Source: Pardosa pseudoannulata
Taxonomy: Eukaryota; Arthropoda; Arachnida; Araneae; Lycosidae
Length of the DNA: 64,000 nucleotides
Reading direction: 5' to 3'
Assembly: GCA_032207245.1 (NCBI GenBank)
Contig: CM063501.1
Span: 82,780,168 to 82,844,167 of the forward strand
Positions 45,709-57,643 of this stretch are shown in pieces. A model generated the notes under the pieces. It searched no databases. It was not told where the DNA came from and saw only the letters and a list, made by a program, of their open reading frames with translations. Every line of letters starts with the position of its first letter. The stretch's first letter is position 1. The translations under genes and the position numbers were made by a program.

Positions 45709-46040
45709 CTCTATAACCCGGTTCCAATTAATCTTTTCAGGCAGACCTTCTCTACAAATTTTAGATTTCTGACTGGACATGACCATCTGCAAGGGTACTT
45801 GCACCGAATTGATGTGAAAAACTTTCCTGATTCCCTTCTATTTCTTAAGAGAGAGGTTATGAATTTTATATTATTATTCTCTGCTCTATAACCCGGTCCC
45901 AATAAATCTTCTCAGACACACCTTCTCTGCAAATTTTAGATTTTTGACTAGACATGACTATCTGCAAGGGCACCGAATTGGTGTGAAAACCTTCATAATT
46001 CCTTTCTAAGTCTTAGGGGAGAGGTTATGAATTTTAACCA
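45709..46040. repeat. ~174-bp tandem duplication
   Basis: GCTCTATAACCCGGT begins units at 45709 and 45883. Both continue CAAATTTTAGATTT.TGACT, GACATGAC.ATCTGCAAGGG and GAGAGGTTATGAATTTTA. The ORFs 45706..45902 on both strands lie in the first unit and are not conserved in the second. Confidence 0.9.
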
Positions 46041-46419
46041 CTTGACAATTTGTACTTCCTTGGCCAGCACTAATCTTGACTTGTTATGCATTGAAAAAAC
46101 ATTTCTAGAAAGGCTAATAGTACTGGCCAGCTTGCAAGGAGACGTTCTATACGACCTCCTTCCCTACGTAATGAAAAAAAAAAAGACTATGCGTATGTAC
46201 ATTTGTTAACTCAATACAATAAGCTACATGCATGAAAATTATTTATGTGTGGAATATTTTAAACAACAAGTTGTCTTAAACATGTACACACAGAAAGAAT
46301 CTGAGAAAAGGTTACAGTGGTAAAAAGAGGAACTATTTTTTTCCGTGTTTCATTTTAGCAGTGTATTCAAAGGGAAAAATTAATATACTGCCGTCTAAAA
46401 CGTTTAAAAAAACCTTGCA

Positions 46420-47000
46420 TGTTTACATCTACTTTCTTATACTATTACTTAGACGTTCAGTACTGAAATGATATTCATTATATTTAAAATATATTTATTC
46501 TCTGTTTTAGAGATTTTTTCTATTTCCAAAATGGGACATGATTATATAAAGCAGAAAAAATATATATTCTTCATTTATTAACACCAGTATAGTTCGGGAT
46601 GATTTTTTTTACTAATTAGTAAATGTGTAGTTAAAAATATTTACGCTTTAGAAATCTTTGAAGTATCCAAACAATTATTTTCTTTTTAAGAATATATTTT
46701 TATGTAGATTACAGCTAAAGAAATAATATAATTGATACATAGAGAATTTTTCTAAAATTGACTGATCCCTTTTCAGTATTTTGAAAGCATTTACAGTGTG
46801 GTATAGAAAACAAACACATATAATGTTTATTTAATGTAATTATCCGATACAGTTTAAGTATATATAATATAACTCATAAACCCAATACTTCCTTTATATA
46901 TAATAGTGGTCATTAATTATTTTATATATATTAGTTGTTATCATTAATTTATATATAAAATAGTATTCATTTCAGAAATTAAAGAAGATTATTGTATTTA
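46420..47000. repeat. segment duplicated at 57150..57462 and, less clearly, 63340..63480
   Basis: Shared blocks with 57.2 kb include TTTTTAAGAATATATTTTTA, TGTAGATTACAGCTAAA and AATTATCCGATA.AGTTTAAG. Blocks shared with 63.4 kb include GGACATGAT.TTATAAA.CAG. No reading frame is conserved. Confidence 0.7.
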
Positions 47001-47358
47001 AGATTTAAGGAGCTTTTCAGTGGTATATAAAAATAAATTTATTTTATAATATAGTATTTTGATCCAGCCAGAAATAAGTTATTTTTATATAGTCCGTGTT
47101 CGTTGTAAAGCAATTATAACATTTCATAAAGACAATTGAGGTGTAGACTAGACATAAATGATTCCTATATGTGAATTACAATGCTGAAAAAAATATAAAA
47201 GATTACCAAACATATTGCTTTTAGAGATATTTATATAAGGATTGTTGAAAACGGATTCATTTTACCTCCCGCTTTTAATCCGTCCATGTTCCCCAAGAAT
47301 CTGAAAACCTCTATATAATAGTGGGTATTTCAACAGGTAAAAGAACCACATTTTAAGG
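47001..47358. other. AT-rich sequence, no gene seen
   Basis: Nothing recognised between the duplicated segment and the ORF at 47.4 kb. Confidence 0.4.
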
Positions 47359-47640
47359 ATGTCTTTTATATTCTTAAAAGTTGGAATGCCTGTGTGTACC
47401 AAGTGTCCATTTCCTAATCCATTAATCAATTTGTATTACATGTTATTTGAAGTTGTTAATCCTTTAACAAAAGATGCATTGTTAAATCTTATGGTTTACC
47501 CCTTTATCTGTGTTATTAAGGGTAGTCCGTACATCAAGTACACAAAAGAAGAAAAAATACATCATACACAGTGTCCTAGGCTCTTTGAGTGTGGCGGATT
47601 TAGTGCAATATGTATTAGTATAATGGGGATTTTACCATGA
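47359..47640 (+). CDS. 93-codon ORF, unknown, possible gene relic
   Basis: The ORF starts with ATG (TCTTTTATATTC follows) and ends in TGA. It has seven cysteines (CTKC, IC, QC, EC and CISI contexts) and hydrophobic stretches such as LLNLMVYPFICVI. It is somewhat less AT-rich than its flanks. No signal peptide, domain or splice context could be assigned, and no homologous copy is in the window. The CxxC and other cysteines could suggest a metal-binding or secreted fragment, but that is conjecture. Confidence 0.25.
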   Translation: MSFIFLKVGMPVCTKCPFPNPLINLYYMLFEVVNPLTKDALLNLMVYPFICVIKGSPYIKYTKEEKIHHTQCPRLFECGGFSAICISIMGILP

Positions 47641-47994
47641 CTGGAATGCGACTACAGTTTTATTATCTATACAATTTTGCTACTTTCATTACCTTCTCTG
47701 TGTCCGAGACGAAAAGTCTAAAGAACACGCGTGCTTATGCCGTATTTATTAGAAAACTCAATCTTTCTATATAAATGGATTTCCGTTTAACCATGTCCTT
47801 CGAAATAGTTTACTCTTATTTCCAATGACCTTCCTTTATACCTATCTTTTCATACACATTTAGTCTAATTTGATTATTTTTCAATGGGTTTTAACAAAAG
47901 AGAAACATACTCGACAAAAAACAAACTTTCTCTTTTCAAAATTCCTATAACAACTCCATTATTTGAGGATTGAACATCTTACGATGCGTAATTG

Positions 47995-47996
<2 letters not shown>
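47641..47996. other. sequence without a recognised gene
   Basis: Slightly GC-richer patches occur near 47700..47760; no feature was identified. Confidence 0.35.
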
Positions 47997-48089
<93 letters not shown>

Positions 48090-48112
48090 TCAGTCAGTCA
48101 GTCAGTCAGTCA
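47997..48112. repeat. compound microsatellite (TA)n(TATG)n(TG)n(GA)n(GTCA)n
   Basis: Five adjacent simple-repeat types follow one another without spacers: TA, TATG, TG, GA and a GTCA/CAGT run ending at 48112. Confidence 0.97.
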
Positions 48113-49096
48113 TGATTTGTAAATAACCTTAAAGCCAAATATGATAATCAGCAAATTTATTTTAAAATAATTAAACCTCCATCATCTTAAAAGTAATATT
48201 TTTTTCATATTTAGATGGAAAGGTTGATGTAGCACATACGAATCCCAAAACTTAATTTAATTGTATCCCTTCCCCTATTCAAATGGTTTCAGTATTACTG
48301 CCAGTATTACTGTTCAGTATTCTATAATTATGGTTTTTTACCCCAGAAAGCTTTGTGTATTGTTCATAAAAATAATACAGAGAAACGGTTTCTTTAAAAA
48401 TAACGTTTATTATCAACCATACAAAAATATGTTTATTAAACATGATACACATATCAAAATATACAACTAACGATAGCCTATTACTAAAACAATGCTTTCT
48501 TTTAGTGATTGATACAAATTGATAATAGATTATTTAAACCGATTTGCAATTATTGTAAATAATGTAGATAGAAAATAATAATTTTTGGTTCCAGTTTGAA
48601 TTATAAAATAAGGTTAATTAAAATTCATCTTTTACGCTTAGACTTCAGTAACTTTATCATTTAAAGTGTTATATATATTAATTAGCAGGACGAACTCTCA
48701 TGTTGTTGAAAATATAACATTTAGGGCCACTACTAATTTTAATACACGGCATTATTTTCTTTATTTTATTTAAAGGTTGTTAAGTTATATGTGTGTATTA
48801 GTAAAGCGATAATAATTGTAATAGAACAAAGCTCGCATGTGTACGCCCGTGAGAGAATCAGCTACTACTTAAAACGGAATTACACTATTTTTGGGCTTAT
48901 CCTATTTTATAAATGTTAGCTTAAATACCATTTCAAAAATATAAGGGATTCAAAAATTTAAATTTTCATCGAGTTTTACTTCTTTTGAAAACCTACTGTA
49001 TTTTAATGTTAGATTATTGTTGTTTTACAGGGCGGTCATATCAGAGAAGATTCAAGTAAGTAATATAATTAATATAAGTAATATAAGTAAGTAAAT
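48113..49096. other. AT-rich sequence, no gene seen
   Basis: The ORF 48261..48470 has no methionine start and no motif. A short AAGTAAGTAATATAA repeat at 49053..49097 was the SINE target. Confidence 0.45.
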
Positions 49097-49097
49097 A

Positions 49098-49277
49098 GCC
49101 GAACTCTGGCCGATTGGTTAGGGCGCTGATCGTCGGTACTGGAGTTCATGGGTTCGAATCCCATTATGGCATGGATGTTCGTAGCCATTCGGAATCGGCT
49201 TTAAGTAGTAGGTCCCGGTCTCATTAGGCCTCGTGTGTAAAATAGTAGACCGTAGCGCTCCAAACCAAACCAAAATC
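49098..49277 (+). mobile_element. tRNA-derived SINE (family 1)
   Basis: GCCGAACTCTGGCCGATTGG, B box GGGTTCGAATCCC and tail CCAAACCAAACCAAAA. It is inserted in an AAGTAAGTAA repeat, which is present on both sides (49085 and 49278). Confidence 0.93.
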
Positions 49278-49394
49278 AAGTAAGTAATATTGGTTCTTCA
49301 AGCTATATTACTCCCTATCTCACCATATTTTAAAATTTATTCAGGGAATCTATATTAATATATAGTGTGCCCGTGTGTAAACACAATTGCACTT

Positions 49395-49433
49395 ACCAAT
49401 TTTCGAGCAGGTAGCTCATGCTCGAAAATTGGT
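49395..49433. repeat. perfect 15-bp inverted repeat with 9-nt loop
   Basis: The arms ACCAATTTTCGAGCA (49395..49409) and TGCTCGAAAATTGGT (49419..49433) surround GGTAGCTCA. It could be a hairpin terminator-like or MITE core structure. It lies within an uncalled minus-strand ORF (49355..49630). Confidence 0.9.
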
Positions 49434-49638
49434 TGAGTGATTCTTTTCGATACCATATAGAACCTTTCGAAGCTCTTTTTTAATTCGAATTTTTTTGTCA
49501 TTCGAACAGGGTTTTCCTTTAAATTCTGTTTTTTTTTAAATAAAAATATTTCGAGAATAATTATGCATTGTATATGCCTCAAATCATTCAAATACACCAT
49601 GGTATCACAATGTTTAAATATATAATTCATATAGATTT

Positions 49639-50215
49639 TAAATTTTAACTTAAATTAAATTTTATTATACAATAAAAATTCTATGGTCAATTTTCTAATC
49701 AAGTATTCCATCTATAGTTTAATAAAAAGAAACTATTAGTAAAATGATAATTTAACTGAGAATACTGTATTTTCTAAAATCTTCTGGAGTCTTCTTTAAA
49801 ACTATGGCAAGTGAAACAGTTTTCGTAGTAAAAATATAGTGGAATATAAATTTTAACTTAAATTAAATTTTATCATACAATAAAAATTTTTAATTAATTT
49901 AAATTTTAACTTAAATAAATTTAATAATTTAAATTTATTTAATAATTCAATAATTTAAATAATAATTTTTATTTATTTAATAATTTAAATAAATTTAATA
50001 ATTTAAATTTTAACTTAAATTAAATTTTATTATACAATAAAAATTCTATGGTCAATTTTCTAATCAAGTATTCCATCTATAGTTTAGTAAAAAAAATTAT
50101 TAGTAATATTCCAATGTAACTGAGAATACTGTATTTTCTAAGATCGTCTGCAGTCTTCTATAAAATTATGGCAAAGTGAAACAGTTTTCGTAGTAAAAAT
50201 ATAGTGGAATATATG
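49639..50215. repeat. 366-bp tandem duplication around an AATTTAAAT-rich core
   Basis: CTATGGTCAATTTTCTAATC occurs at 49681 and 50047. Both units contain ACTGAGAATACTGTATTTTC and AACAGTTTTCGTAGTAAAA. The middle (49855..50005) is an almost pure A/T stretch of TTTAAATTTAA palindromes. Confidence 0.9.
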
Positions 50216-51021
50216 ATTGCAAAATAAATAAATAAATAAAATAAAATACTTTAGCAAGAGCAAAAAAAGTGTTTATACTTATTTTATTTAATCACCAAAA
50301 GCAAAAACAGGGACCGAAGCGACTAGTAAGGTAAAATATGCAAAATCTGTATGACATAAATTTATTCTTACTTTATATTTGTTAAAAAATTATGGTAAAA
50401 TTCCCCTCCTTGGTAAAACTATATATTTTTCAGTACTACTTTTCCTGGTGTCATTCATACATAATTTGGATTTTGCCAATACGTGATGTAAACGTAGCTT
50501 GTTAAACCAGTTGAAATAAAAAACTTGTTCAGTGCAGCAAGCTAGTGATTTGATTTCCATTTTCTGTCCTACAGATAGGTTTGCTTTTTAATAATGCTAT
50601 GCGTGACTCTTGACTCGTTGTCTAGTTTGTAGTATTAACTTATCTTAACGCCAAATTAGGCGCGCCTGGCCTCTGAAGCCATAAAATTATAAAAAATTCC
50701 ACGCAAAATCACACAATATTATTAATATCCCCAGATTTTCAGCAGCTGTCTCACAGGTGTTCTACACTTTAAAAACATGCCCCAATTTTCTCTGAGAACA
50801 TTTTTCGCAGAGAGAGATACTTTTGATTTATTCGGGCTCCAGAAACCAAGTGCTGGCATACTTTTTGCATTTTTATTTACTGTTTTTGGTTGGAGGAGAG
50901 TTTCTTTGACTTGACTAAAGAACCTGGTTCCCCCACCCACTTGGCGATAATGGTTAAATATGGTCACCTAACATTTTCTCCTAATCTCACCGTGTCCAAA
51001 CAATCTGTATCTATATTATAA
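50216..51021. other. no gene recognised; GC-richer patch at 50640..50970
   Basis: A minus-strand ORF (50722..50967, 81 codons) reads GGGTRFFSQVKETLLQP and so on but matches nothing known to me. The patch GGCGCGCCTGGCC at 50661 and the overall composition suggest a decayed mobile element rather than a gene. Confidence 0.35.
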
Positions 51022-51960
51022 TCCCCTATATAATAATAGCCTAAGTTATCTGTCCGCAAATTTATGAAGCGGTTGGACCTGGAATGGATACAGGTATCCA
51101 TTCAAAGCGAATAAAGTTTATCTTCTCCTAAACTATGGATCCGATTCTAAAATAAATTTGTATAAATATGCTTCATATCACAGCAAAAAATACTGTCGTC
51201 TTTAAAACGTTCGAAATCCACCCCTTCGCCCCTTTTCGAGCGTTTAATGTCATTATTCCAAGCCCTATTTTCCCCGGTTAAGAGCAGGCGATTACATTTA
51301 ACCATTTACCACTTAATAAATAGAAAAAATAACAATTTTTTCTAGCATTGTGACGTCATTCCTTTAACCATCTCATTTAATCATTTCATATTTTAAACTA
51401 AATATCGTCTACACTATTATAATATCTTTTACCACTGAACTTACGTAAATGATTTTCTTTTATATTTGGCTTAAATAATAGATTAGGTACATATGTGATC
51501 ATTTTAAATTGAATCATCGATTATTTTTTGTTGCAATGAAAATTTTATCATCGGTATTAACAATAAATTCTTTTCATATAAATCTAGGAGTCTATTTCAC
51601 GGACTACTAAATATCTACCTTTTAATTTATATATATTTGAAAATTAAAAAGTTTGTTCGTTTGTGTGTTTGTTTTTTATACATAACCACACGGTTTGACT
51701 AAATGAATTCAATGGGATTCTAAACTGCATTACAGGATCGGGAGACTCTAGAGGAGTATGACGATAAATAAATTATTGAGAGTGAACTAGATAATTCTCA
51801 GCCAAAAAACAAACCATTTTTTACCTGCCTCATTGGGTACTTAACAGTTCTGGAATATTAAAAATTTTACTGATCCCGTCATATGATGGGCTATATGCTA
51901 GTGATATTTGCATCCAACTATCCTTGTGTAACTCTTTTCTTATATATTAAAAGTGAGCAA
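51022..51960 (+). mobile_element. Helitron-like element, copy 3
   Basis: It starts TCCCCTATATAATAATAGCC after A, then TATGAAGCGGTTGGACCTGG. It is collinear with 30935..31900: GCAATGAAAATTTTATCATC, GGGATTCTAAACTGCATT, AGATAATTCTCAGCC and GGGTACTTAACAGTTCTG. It has one copy of the segment amplified at 31.7 kb. The 3' end is uncertain and no coding is retained. Confidence 0.45.
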
Positions 51961-52780
51961 TGCTTAAAAATTTAGATAGAACAAAACATTAATGATTCAC
52001 TATGGCTGATTTTTAATAATTTGGAGCTGTTAAGTTTGTAAACTGTTAAGGAATTAATTGCCCATAAATACAAATGTCCGGTTTTCAAGTCGTTTTCTTT
52101 AATTAAGTAAGAGCATATAATTCTATTGTGATGACGCACTGTGCATTAATTAAAGTCGCCAAAAAAGCAAGAAATATAATGTTTCGATGAATTACCTTTG
52201 TGTTTTAGTAAATATCACCAATCTTTTCGCCAAATTTGCCAAAGAGGAACCCAATTCTTAAGTAGACCCAGAGGCTTTGAAAAATACATCGTTATTTAAT
52301 TAAAATGATGAAATATAAATATGAAGTATAAAGATGTGATTTAAGTTTTGAACTGGGTGGTAATAAAAATAGACCCACATCCCAGCATACTTAAAAAATA
52401 TCTTCAGGATCTTCAGGATGGTAGGTCAACTGGATTTCCCGGGCCAGGTCCTCTAATCCAGAGATTTCTAACAGTAAGCCTAAAATAACAACGAGCAGAA
52501 AAATGAAACAACTAAAAGGGGAAAGAGGGGATAGGGGGTGGATTCATGAGTTCAAGACACAAAAATAAAGAGTAGAAAGTTTAGGGATAGAAACAAAACA
52601 CATATTTTTGAGGCCAGTGACATCCGTACAGAATTCGTGAAGAAAACAAAGTTAGCATTTAAAACTCAGAAGTTAACGTTAAAAATATATATTTAAAAAT
52701 GTGGAAATAAGCTTAAGAAAAATAAAAGTAAAGAAAATTGTAAATAATTAAAAATTATATGAGAATTTGGAAATCGTGAC
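51961..52780. other. no gene recognised
   Basis: A GC-richer bit at 52380..52560 (TTCCCGGGCCAGGTCCTCTA) faintly resembles 62545..62640 (CCAAGCCCTCTAGGTCAGA), suggesting another dispersed repeat. Nothing firm. Confidence 0.35.
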
Positions 52781-52784
52781 AACG

Positions 52785-52858
52785 CGGGGAATAAAACCAT
52801 GAACCTCAGGTTCGCGAGTCATAGCAGGGTAAACACACTACTGGATGCGTCACGCCTT
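52785..52858 (-). repeat. tRNA-like segment (SINE head or decayed tRNA)
   Basis: Read on the minus strand it goes GCGTGACGCATCCAGTAGTG, ACTCGCGAACCTGAGGTTCA, then GGTTTTATTCCCCGCG, with a B-box-like GGTTCATGG and an anticodon-arm-like stretch. The acceptor ends pair poorly, so it is not called as a functional tRNA. Confidence 0.4.
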
Positions 52859-52881
52859 CATGGACAGAAAAGACTTAATAC

Positions 52882-53318
52882 TGTTACGAATTTTGCAAGT
52901 TGGCATGTATTTTTGCCGTATACTGTGTATTATAATGGGTAAATCATGTATTTGGTGAGAACTGGCTCGTTGGCGATATTTTTGGCGCGAAGTTTGGCGA
53001 TTTATCGCCAAATTTTGCGACTTTGTGACTTTCTTGGCAACCGTTTGCACCTAGTACTTTCTAGAATATTCCAGTTTCTCTCGAGGATATAAATACCGGG
53101 GGTCGATCCTGATCGAGGTTCAGTTAGCCGAGAAATTTGTAGAGGTAAAGACCTACGTTGTTTGGCGCTAAGAGTTATCGCCTGTGCTAGCCAGTTTTCG
53201 CGGTGTTGGCTGCTGTATTCGTGTTTTCCCTGCATTACGAATAAAGTGCTGTTATTTTTGCTGTCTTAATTCAAAGTCTACTCAATCCACGAACGCTACG
53301 CTTCATAAATTGGTAACA
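52882..53318 (+). mobile_element. solo or partial LTR (437 bp)
   Basis: It begins TGTTACGAATTTTG and ends TTGGTAACA, giving the inverted end TGTTAC/GTAACA. It has a TATA box TATAAATA at 53088..53095 in a clearly GC-richer U3 and an AATAAA at 53240..53245, in the correct order for an LTR. The U3 contains a repeated TTGGCGA/TCGCCAA motif. No matching second LTR, primer-binding site or gag/pol is seen, and flanking target duplications are not evident. The superfamily is not assigned. The ORFs 53002..53441 are LTR artefacts. Confidence 0.65.
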
Positions 53319-54110
53319 ATAGTAATGATAACAAAAATACTGTCTATTGGAGAGATTTGCATAATATATTCCTCCCTCACAGAAGGAGCGGAGAGCCGGA
53401 TCAAAACGAAACAGAGATATCAGAAAACGTACGATTTATGATGTGTGGCCAATTTTAAGAAATTTTAAAACTTTTTGCTTACATTTTGAAGATTTTTAAT
53501 AATATTTTTGGAGGTTTTTGATTTTTTATAAAGGCAACACAAAAACATTAAGGATCTTTGCCAAGAATAGCCAAAGGCCTTCTTCTATTGTTAGCCTTAA
53601 AAGACATTTCAAACAATCCGATATATATATTAAACTTTAAATAAGTTATTGTTGGTAATATAAATTTTCTGTCTATCATCAAAAGCAATTTTATTGGTAT
53701 TTGTCTGAGAAAAGTTGCACCGGGTCTCAGAGGAAGGGCCTGCAATTTCGTGTAACTGTGGGTTGCGCATGTCCTCGCTGGTTAAATTTTAGTAGAACTT
53801 TAAAGTATTCAGCATTTTATTTACTAACATTTGTCTGTAAGGTTAATTTTAATTGAAATCTTGTATTTTTTCCTGATAGTGATAATAATTTGATAGTTGA
53901 ATAGTTTACTGATAGTTGTTATTTTTAGTTAATTTAGTTGCTCCAAGTAAATAAAATAAAGTAATTTATACTGTCGTTCTTTTTGCTAACACCGCAATCT
54001 TTAAGTTTATTGCATAGAAGCTTTTAAAACATCAGACTTATCCACTACTATATATATAAAAGTTATACTCTACATATAGTAACAGCAATTGTAATCTTTT
54101 AAAAATATTT
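53319..54110. other. no gene recognised; possible TTAA element end at 53740..53785
   Basis: On the minus strand, TTAACCAGCGAGGACATGCG starting at 53785 resembles the end at 33970. No partner end is found. The remainder is AT-rich. Confidence 0.35.
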
Positions 54111-54140
54111 AGCAAAATAGAAAATACATATTTAATTTTC

Positions 54141-54698
54141 TTAACACATTGCATGAGGGACACGTACTAGTATGTCTTCTGACGTTTGATACTTGAGGGC
54201 GGGTCACGTACTAGTACGGGTTAGTGTAACAACATGGTTTTTTTGTGGGTACAAAAATAACGGTATATACAAGAAAACGAAGCAGAATGTTCTTGCCTAC
54301 TACATAGATTCTGGAAAAATTTAGACAAAAACTAGTTTTTATATTATTAGTTTTATGATTGCTCTTTTCATTTTTTTATAATGTAAAAATATTTATATAT
54401 AACATAATTCGAAAAAAATAAAACTATATACTATTATTTCTATTTGATGTTTCATATATACGATAGTATTATAAATTAACCCACTAAAAAATATATTTTT
54501 TGTTTAGAAAAATCTTATGGTTGATGCATTTCTTTTTCTATATTTTTTTATATATTTCAATATAAAATACGAAAAAGTGGTTTAAAAATTAAATAACTTT
54601 CGATGTATTGAGATTTAAGTGAGTAACTAAATTTACGAGCAAAATGCCCGTTCCCGGTACAATTCCACTGCCAAATGTACCCGCACACAATGTATTAA
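54141..54698. mobile_element. piggyBac-like TTAA MITE (CACATTG family), copy 2
   Basis: It is bounded by TTAA at 54141..54144 and 54695..54698, with ends CACATTGCATGAGGGACAC and the inverse of GTACCCGCACACAATG. It is inserted in the first satellite unit at TTTTCT(G>T)AATGTATC. It carries the SINE-free version of the site occupied in copy 1 (TTGAGATTTAAGTGAG at 54609). Confidence 0.85.
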
Positions 54699-56304
54699 TG
54701 TATCATACAATTATAAAATAAAAGTGAATAATGCTCTTTATTTTTCTGAAATGAATATTTGATAATATCTGTAAGTTTGAGACTCTTTATGTATATATGA
54801 CATCGATGAACCCCAAATGTTACTCTTCAAGAAATGTAAAACATGAAATATTTTGAAAAATAGAAAATATATATTTAATTTTCTGAATGTATCATGCAAT
54901 TATAAATTAAAATTGAATAATACTACACTTCTTTTTCTGAAATGAGTATTTGATGATTTCTGTAAATTTGAGACTCATTATGTGTGTATGACATTGATGA
55001 ATCCTAAATGTCACTCTTCAAGAAATGTGAAACAAGAAATATTTTGAAAAATAGAAAATATGTATTTAATTTTCTGAATGTATCATGCAATTATAAATTA
55101 AAAGTGAATAATGAACTTTCTTTTCCTGAAATGAATATTTGACGATTTCTGTAAGTTTGAGACTCATTTTATATATATGACATTAATGAATCCTAAATGT
55201 TACTCTTCAAGAAATGTGAAACAGGAAATATTTTGAAAAATAAAAAAATATATATTTAATTTTCTGAATATATCATGCAATTATATATTAAAAGTGAACA
55301 ATGCACTTTCTTTTTCTGAAATGAATATTTGATGATTTCTGTGCATTTGAGACTCATTATATGTATATGACATTGATGAATCCTAAATGTTACTCTTCAA
55401 GAAATGTGAAACAGGAAATATTTTGAAAAATAAAAAAATATATATTTAATTTTCTGAATGTATCATGCAATTATAAATTAAAATTGAATAATACTACACT
55501 TCTTTTTCTGAAATGAGTATTTGATGATTTCTGTAAATTTGAGACTCATTATGTGTGTATGACATTGATGAATCCTAAATGTCACTCTTCAAGAAATGTG
55601 AAACAAGAAATATTTTGAAAAATAGAAAATATGTATTTAATTTTCTGAATGCCTCATACAATTATAAAATAAAAGTGAATAATGCAATTTTTTTCTGAAA
55701 TGAATATTTGACGATTTCTGTAGGTTTGAGACTCATTTTATGTATATGACATTAATGAATCCTAAATGTTACTCTTCAAGAAATGTGAAACAGGAAATAT
55801 TTTGAAAAATAAAAAAATATATATTTAATTTTCTGAATATATCATGCAATTATATATTAAAAGTGAACAATGCACTTTCTTTTTCTGAAATGAATATTTG
55901 ATGATTTCTGTGCATTTGAGACTCATTATATGTATATGACATTGATGAATCCTAAATGTTACTCTTCAAGAAATGTGAAACAGGAAATATTTTGAAAAAT
56001 AAAAAATATATATATTTAATTTTCTGAATATATCATGCAATTATATATTAAAAGTGAACAATGCACTTTCTTTTTCTGAAATGAATATTTGATGATTTCT
56101 GTGCATTTGAGACTCATTATATTTATATGACATTGATGAATCCTAAATGTTACTCTTCAAGAAATGTGAAGCAGGAAGTATTTTGAAAAATAGAAAATAT
56201 ATATTTAACTTTCTGAATGTATCATACAATTATAAAATAAAAGTGAATAATGCACTTTCTTTTTCTGAAATGAATATTTGATGATTTCTGTTGGTTTTAC
56301 ACTC

Positions 56305-56408
<104 letters not shown>

Positions 56409-56455
56409 CTTTATGAATCCTAAATGTAACTCTTTAAGAAATGTGAAATAGGATA

Positions 56456-57149
56456 TGAAATTTAAATCTGAAAATAATTAAATATATTATCAAGTGTAAA
56501 ATAATTCATTTTAACACTTAAAAATCTATATATAAATTCCAATTACAAATCCACTTCAAAATATTTCAGACATATTTGTTTTTAAAGTGCTATTAAATCT
56601 ATCCAGATACTTTATTCAACCTTTTCTCAAAATTCATGCAAAGATTTCGTAGAACTAAGACCACTTTCAAGAATATATTCTGAAAACTATTTATAGAAAC
56701 TTACACTTTTATTATACCTTTCATAGATTTGGCATAGAGGTTCCCATAGAATGTGCATAGAAGTAGGAGCCAAGCATGAATTCAGACATATTTTCAAGTA
56801 TGTACAACCTGTTTGGATTATCGACAAATCACTTGATATTCCAGTTCCTTTTATTTCTGAATGTAACAAACTTTAATAACCTGAAATAAATATCAGTAAT
56901 AAGTTAAGAGTATTCATTAAAATTAATTTATTTTTGGATTCAAGGGTGTTTATCTTCACATTGAAAATCATCCAATGAATTTGATTTTTTTTTAAGTATA
57001 ATTTTTTTAACAGGGAAATTTATAGTTAAGAAATTATCAGAGAATCTGGATTGGCTGAGTAAATGGATGATTCTTAACAAACAAATATTTTAATATACTA
57101 GAAACTTTTGTCGAGTTTTCTATACAGCTATTAGTTTAATTATTAAATG
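56456..57149. other. AT-rich sequence, no gene seen
   Basis: A minus-strand ORF at 56687..56869 has no motif. Confidence 0.4.
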
Positions 57150-57462
57150 TGTGCAAGTTGTACTTTGACATACAGTGTAGTAAATGTATAGTGAAAAATA
57201 TTTATCCTTCAGAAACCTTCTGTGAAGTATTTAAACAATTATTTTATTTTTAAGAATATATTTTTATGTAGATTACAGCTAAATAAATATTATAATTGAT
57301 GGACTTTTTCTGATATTGACTAATCATTTTTCAGTATTTAGAAATCATTTACAGTGTAGTATAGAACACAAATACTTAAAATATTATTTAATATAATTAT
57401 CCGATATAGTTTAAGTATATAAAATATACCTCATAAAACCAATACTTCTTTTACATGTAATA
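57150..57462. repeat. second copy of the 46.5-46.9 kb segment
   Basis: It is collinear with 46600..46915, ending where the Tigger-like element inserts at TA (57461..57462); the 46.9-kb copy has no insertion there (ACATGTAATA versus ATATATAATAGTGG). Confidence 0.75.
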
Positions 57463-57643
57463 CAGTGTACTCCGCTTAATGCGATCGCGGTTAATGTTAT
57501 CAATCGCTTATTGTTATCGAAGTTACTTGGTCGCGATTTTCTCTATTCATTTGTGTGTTAAAATTATCGCTTTATGTAATAATTACATCGGTTAATGTTA
57601 TTAGTTTCCAAATCTCATTTTAACTTGCAAAAGAATATTTACA

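Noticed and set aside
49355..49630. 91-codon minus-strand ORF with a GGTAAG donor-like site
   Set aside because: It includes a perfect inverted repeat and AT-driven K/N/F composition; no partner exon was found.
53002..53441. ORFs on both strands at 53.0-53.4 kb
   Set aside because: They fall in the LTR (TATA, AATAAA), whose GC-richer sequence opens frames by chance.
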